A stretch of 64,000 nt of DNA from Cellulomonas composti (GTDB lineage: Bacteria > Actinomycetota > Actinomycetes > Actinomycetales > Cellulomonadaceae), in contig NZ_BJWG01000006.1 of assembly GCF_007990245.1 (NCBI RefSeq), forward strand, positions 124,001 through 188,000, read 5' to 3'. A program made the translations under genes and the position numbers. Shown here in pieces: positions 62,204 to 64,000 of this stretch. The first letter of the stretch is position 1. Each line of letters starts with the position of its first letter. The notes beneath the pieces were generated by a model. It made no database searches. It had not been told where the DNA came from and saw only the letters and a program-made list of their open reading frames with translations.

Positions 62204-62800
62204 TCACGCGGCGGGCACCGTCAGCGTCATGACGCAGTTGCCCTGACCCTTCGGGCGTTGGTACGCGAAGCCCAGCTGCTCGTACATGGTTCGAGTCGAG
62301 TTGTAGAGGAACGACGCGGACGTCTTCTTCCCGGGCGGCAGGTCGTGCGGGTAGGACTCGACGAGGCCGCCGCCGGCCTCGGAGATGAGCTCCAGCGCGC
62401 CGCGTACCGCGACCGACGCCATCCCCTTGCGTCGGTACCGACGGTCGACGAACAGGCAGGTGATCCGGTAGTCCGGGCGCTGCACCAGACCCCGCTCCCA
62501 CTCCTTGCGGTGGTGGATGTTCTGCAGCTCGTCGACGGTCCCGTACTGGGCCCACGCGACCGCGGTGTCGTCGTCCAGGACGAGCGCCGCGTGCGCACGT
62601 CCCGCCATCACGAGCTGGCGCTTGAACTCGCGGTGGCCGAGCGCCCTTCGCTCGTCCCGCGGGTCGGGGTACAGGTGGAAGTAGGTGCACCAGCAGCCGC
62701 CCCACACGCCGTTGTGCCGCTCCGCCAGCTCCGCGAACGCATCCCAGGTCTGCGCGTTGAGCGGCTCGATCTGGTAACCGTCGATCGCCACGGTGCCCAC
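62204..62800 (-). CDS. GNAT-family N-acetyltransferase
   Basis: A 198-residue acetyltransferase. WDAFAELAERHNGVWGGCWCTYFHLYPDPRDERRALGHREFKRQLV precedes the core ALVLDDDTAVAWAQYGTVDEL and the acetyl-CoA loop ITCLFVDRRYRRKGMASVAVRGALELI (RRKGMA). The ending TRTMYEQLGFAYQRPKGQGNCVMTLTV is typical of this GNAT group. Cys-Trp-Cys in GGCWCTYFH is a known feature of the subgroup. Substrate unknown. Confidence 0.88.
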   Translation of the reverse strand: MGTVAIDGYQIEPLNAQTWDAFAELAERHNGVWGGCWCTYFHLYPDPRDERRALGHREFKRQLVMAGRAHAALVLDDDTAVAWAQYGTVDELQNIHHRKEWERGLVQRPDYRITCLFVDRRYRRKGMASVAVRGALELISEAGGGLVESYPHDLPPGKKTSASFLYNSTRTMYEQLGFAYQRPKGQGNCVMTLTVPAA

Positions 62801-63086
62801 GCTCGCGAACGTACGCGCGCACCCGCCACGTCACAACCCCACCGAGACACGCACCCGCTCTCGCCGCCAGTTCCCTCGCCGCGCGAGCCGCTGCTGGGGT
62901 GCCGCACGACAGAACGTCCGCCTGAGCGTCTAGGGGGCGGCACCGCCTCTCCCTTGGAGCGCCACGCCACCTCGAGTGGGTCGCTGGCCGTGCGCAGCCG
63001 AACTCCGGCGAGCCCGGCCACGGGACGACCTCCAACCGGCGACGTCGCGCGGTCCACTTGGGTCCGGCGCGCACGCGCGCTCGTGC
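62801..63086. other. Intergenic region with no visible gene
   Basis: 286 nt upstream of the GNAT gene and downstream of the lipoprotein gene. I found no convincing promoter boxes, RNA genes or repeats. A start-to-stop frame of useful length with coding character is absent. Confidence 0.4.
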
Positions 63087-63755
63087 CTACATGCGGGCTT
63101 TGCGCCAACCGGCGGCGACGGCTTCGGCTTCGGTGCAGAACCAGCGTTCGCCGTATGCCTCGTTGATGACCGTCTCGTCGTAGTACGCCTGGCCCGGCAC
63201 GTGAAAAATCAGCTCCCCCGTCTTGAATGACACGTTTCCCTTAATGAGACAGGCCGCGTCGGGGTCATCCGCGGACACGAGGCCGAAGTCATTGGGGGTG
63301 ACGTCGGGGTCCGGGTCATCGGCGGATACCAGACCGAAGTCATTGTGGGTGACGTCGGGGTCCGGGTCATCGGCGGATACCAGACCGAAGTCGCGGTGGG
63401 TGGCGGTCGGTTCTGGTTCGACGGCGACTGGTGGCGGTGGGCCGTCACCAGTCGTGTCCGTCGACACTGTCGCGCCATCAGCGTCGGCGACACACGTCCA
63501 GTACACGCCCCGGAGCGACGACTCCTCACTCGTGTACCAATAGCCGCGGAGCTCCCAGGTGTCGCGGCCGGCCGAGCTGGGGTTCCCGGAGAACTCGACG
63601 TGGTTCGCGTCCACCAACGAGCGCAGCTCGCTCACGCACGCCGCCTTGGCGTCCGGGACCGCCGAGTCACATGCGCTGACGGTCAGCGTCGTGAAAACGC
63701 CGAGCAACACGGCGAGCAGCATCCCGTGGTGGCGCAGTCGAACCCGAGTGGGCAT
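63087..63755 (-). CDS. Lipoprotein with 17-residue repeats and sunset-type C-terminal domain
   Basis: A 222-residue exported protein. The signal peptide ends in a lipobox-like LTVSAC (Cys about 29). Residues 30-105 are a small domain with two likely disulphide Cys (ACVSELRSL, YWTCVADAD). Next come three tandem copies of a 17-residue acidic repeat (HNDFGLVSADDPDPDVT), the last shortened, encoded by a 51-nt DNA repeat at 63270-63410. The C-terminal CLIKGNVSFKTGELIFHVPGQAYYDETVINEAYGERWFCTEAEAVAAGWRKARM is the sunset-type domain, often fused to secreted nucleases. The DNA is less GC-rich than its neighbours, suggesting recent acquisition. Function unknown. Confidence 0.75.
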   Translation of the reverse strand: MPTRVRLRHHGMLLAVLLGVFTTLTVSACDSAVPDAKAACVSELRSLVDANHVEFSGNPSSAGRDTWELRGYWYTSEESSLRGVYWTCVADADGATVSTDTTGDGPPPPVAVEPEPTATHRDFGLVSADDPDPDVTHNDFGLVSADDPDPDVTPNDFGLVSADDPDAACLIKGNVSFKTGELIFHVPGQAYYDETVINEAYGERWFCTEAEAVAAGWRKARM

Positions 63756-63820
63756 GTGGTGATGGTAGCGGGGCCAGTCGTCCAGGGTGCCTGGTTCTCG
63801 TCGCCCGATGTCGACGTCGC

Positions 63821-64000
63821 GTGTTGCGCAACAATCTGCACACCTGCACGTGGGAGTGCTCGCCCGAGCGGCTCCCCCGGAAGGTGCTTGCGGTGCTGTC
63901 GATGCACAAGCTGATCGTCGGCGACGGGCATGCGTACCGGACGAGGCATCGCCGCCGGCGATGCGGGGCTGTCCGCCGACGATTCGCTCACGGTGTACTC
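63821..64000 (+). other. Open frame running off the window end (uncertain)
   Basis: A frame beginning GTG 63821 stays open for 60 codons to the window end and includes VLRNNLHTCTWECSPERLPRKV and LSMHKLIVGDGHAYRTRHRRRR. It has no Shine-Dalgarno, and I recognise no family. In high-GC DNA such frames are common by chance, so this is only noted as a possible partial gene. Confidence 0.15.

Overview
This is a 64 kb chromosomal window from a very GC-rich actinobacterium. GTG starts are frequent, several promoters look leaderless, and the proteins are Ala/Arg/Val-rich. Secreted beta-helix proteins, a sugar dehydrogenase lipoprotein, a GH20 hexosaminidase and the overall style suggest Cellulomonas or a close relative (inference; no marker gene was searched). 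The backbone is the conserved actinobacterial block also known from Mycobacterium tuberculosis: pth-rplY-prs-glmU, tRNA-Gln, ispE-rsmA-rpfB-tatD-metG, rsmI/pmt, then the glpR-rimJ-glp(moeA)-galU / 5-FCL / fmdB(ruc) / mscL cluster.

Layout. 1-3.1 kb: two paralogous secreted beta-helix proteins (the first cut by the window edge) around a DUF6492 protein. 3.1-7.9 kb (minus): glmU-prs, a hexapeptide acetyltransferase, rplY and pth. 8.2-12.5 kb: CPBP protease, an InhA-type enoyl reductase, a nitronate-monooxygenase-like flavoprotein behind a perfect inverted repeat, a DoxX-like protein and a DUF385 protein. 12.7-14.1 kb: tRNA-Gln and TetR and MarR regulators. 14.1-23.9 kb (minus): metG, tatD, two G5/DUF348 cell-wall proteins (lytic-transglycosylase and Rpf types), rsmA, ispE and an ABC-F ATPase. 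23.9-27.5 kb: an orphan pair of type VII secretion-like proteins, a PQQ-type sugar dehydrogenase lipoprotein, a PncA-like hydrolase and a repeat-rich intergenic region. 27.5-33.7 kb: rsmI and pmt (divergent), a GNAT remnant, GH20, an SBF-type transporter and tRNA-Ala. 33.8-42.1 kb: glpR, rimJ, glp, galU, 5-FCL, penicillin-acylase family, CIRCE-controlled fmdB/ruc and mscL. 42.2-47.8 kb: a SAF-domain protein, a small acidic protein and a giant protein with degenerate helicase and nuclease motifs. 47.8-60.4 kb: lipase-like, hexapeptide, MFS and PLP-decarboxylase genes, a tiny zinc ribbon, UbiB-type kinase, DEAD-box helicase, CoA-binding protein, mgsA and a SNF2 helicase. 60.9-64 kb: an HTH/DUF433 antitoxin next to a frameshifted PIN-like toxin, a GNAT protein and a lipoprotein with a sunset-type C-terminus.

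The most unusual window-wide signal is at gene 3' ends. At least six genes (prs, the sugar dehydrogenase, the acylase, fmdB, the hexapeptide protein, the DEAD-box helicase) end in short tandem repeats that copy the stop codon. The period is often 13, 14 or 26 nt, so the copies place stops in other reading frames. Other leads are a CIRCE element on fmdB/ruc, a direct-repeat box shared by the two cell-wall hydrolase genes, a palindrome family at two intergenic loci, and the one-base toxin frameshift. Starts were chosen from ribosome binding sites and family alignment from memory; no database search was possible.
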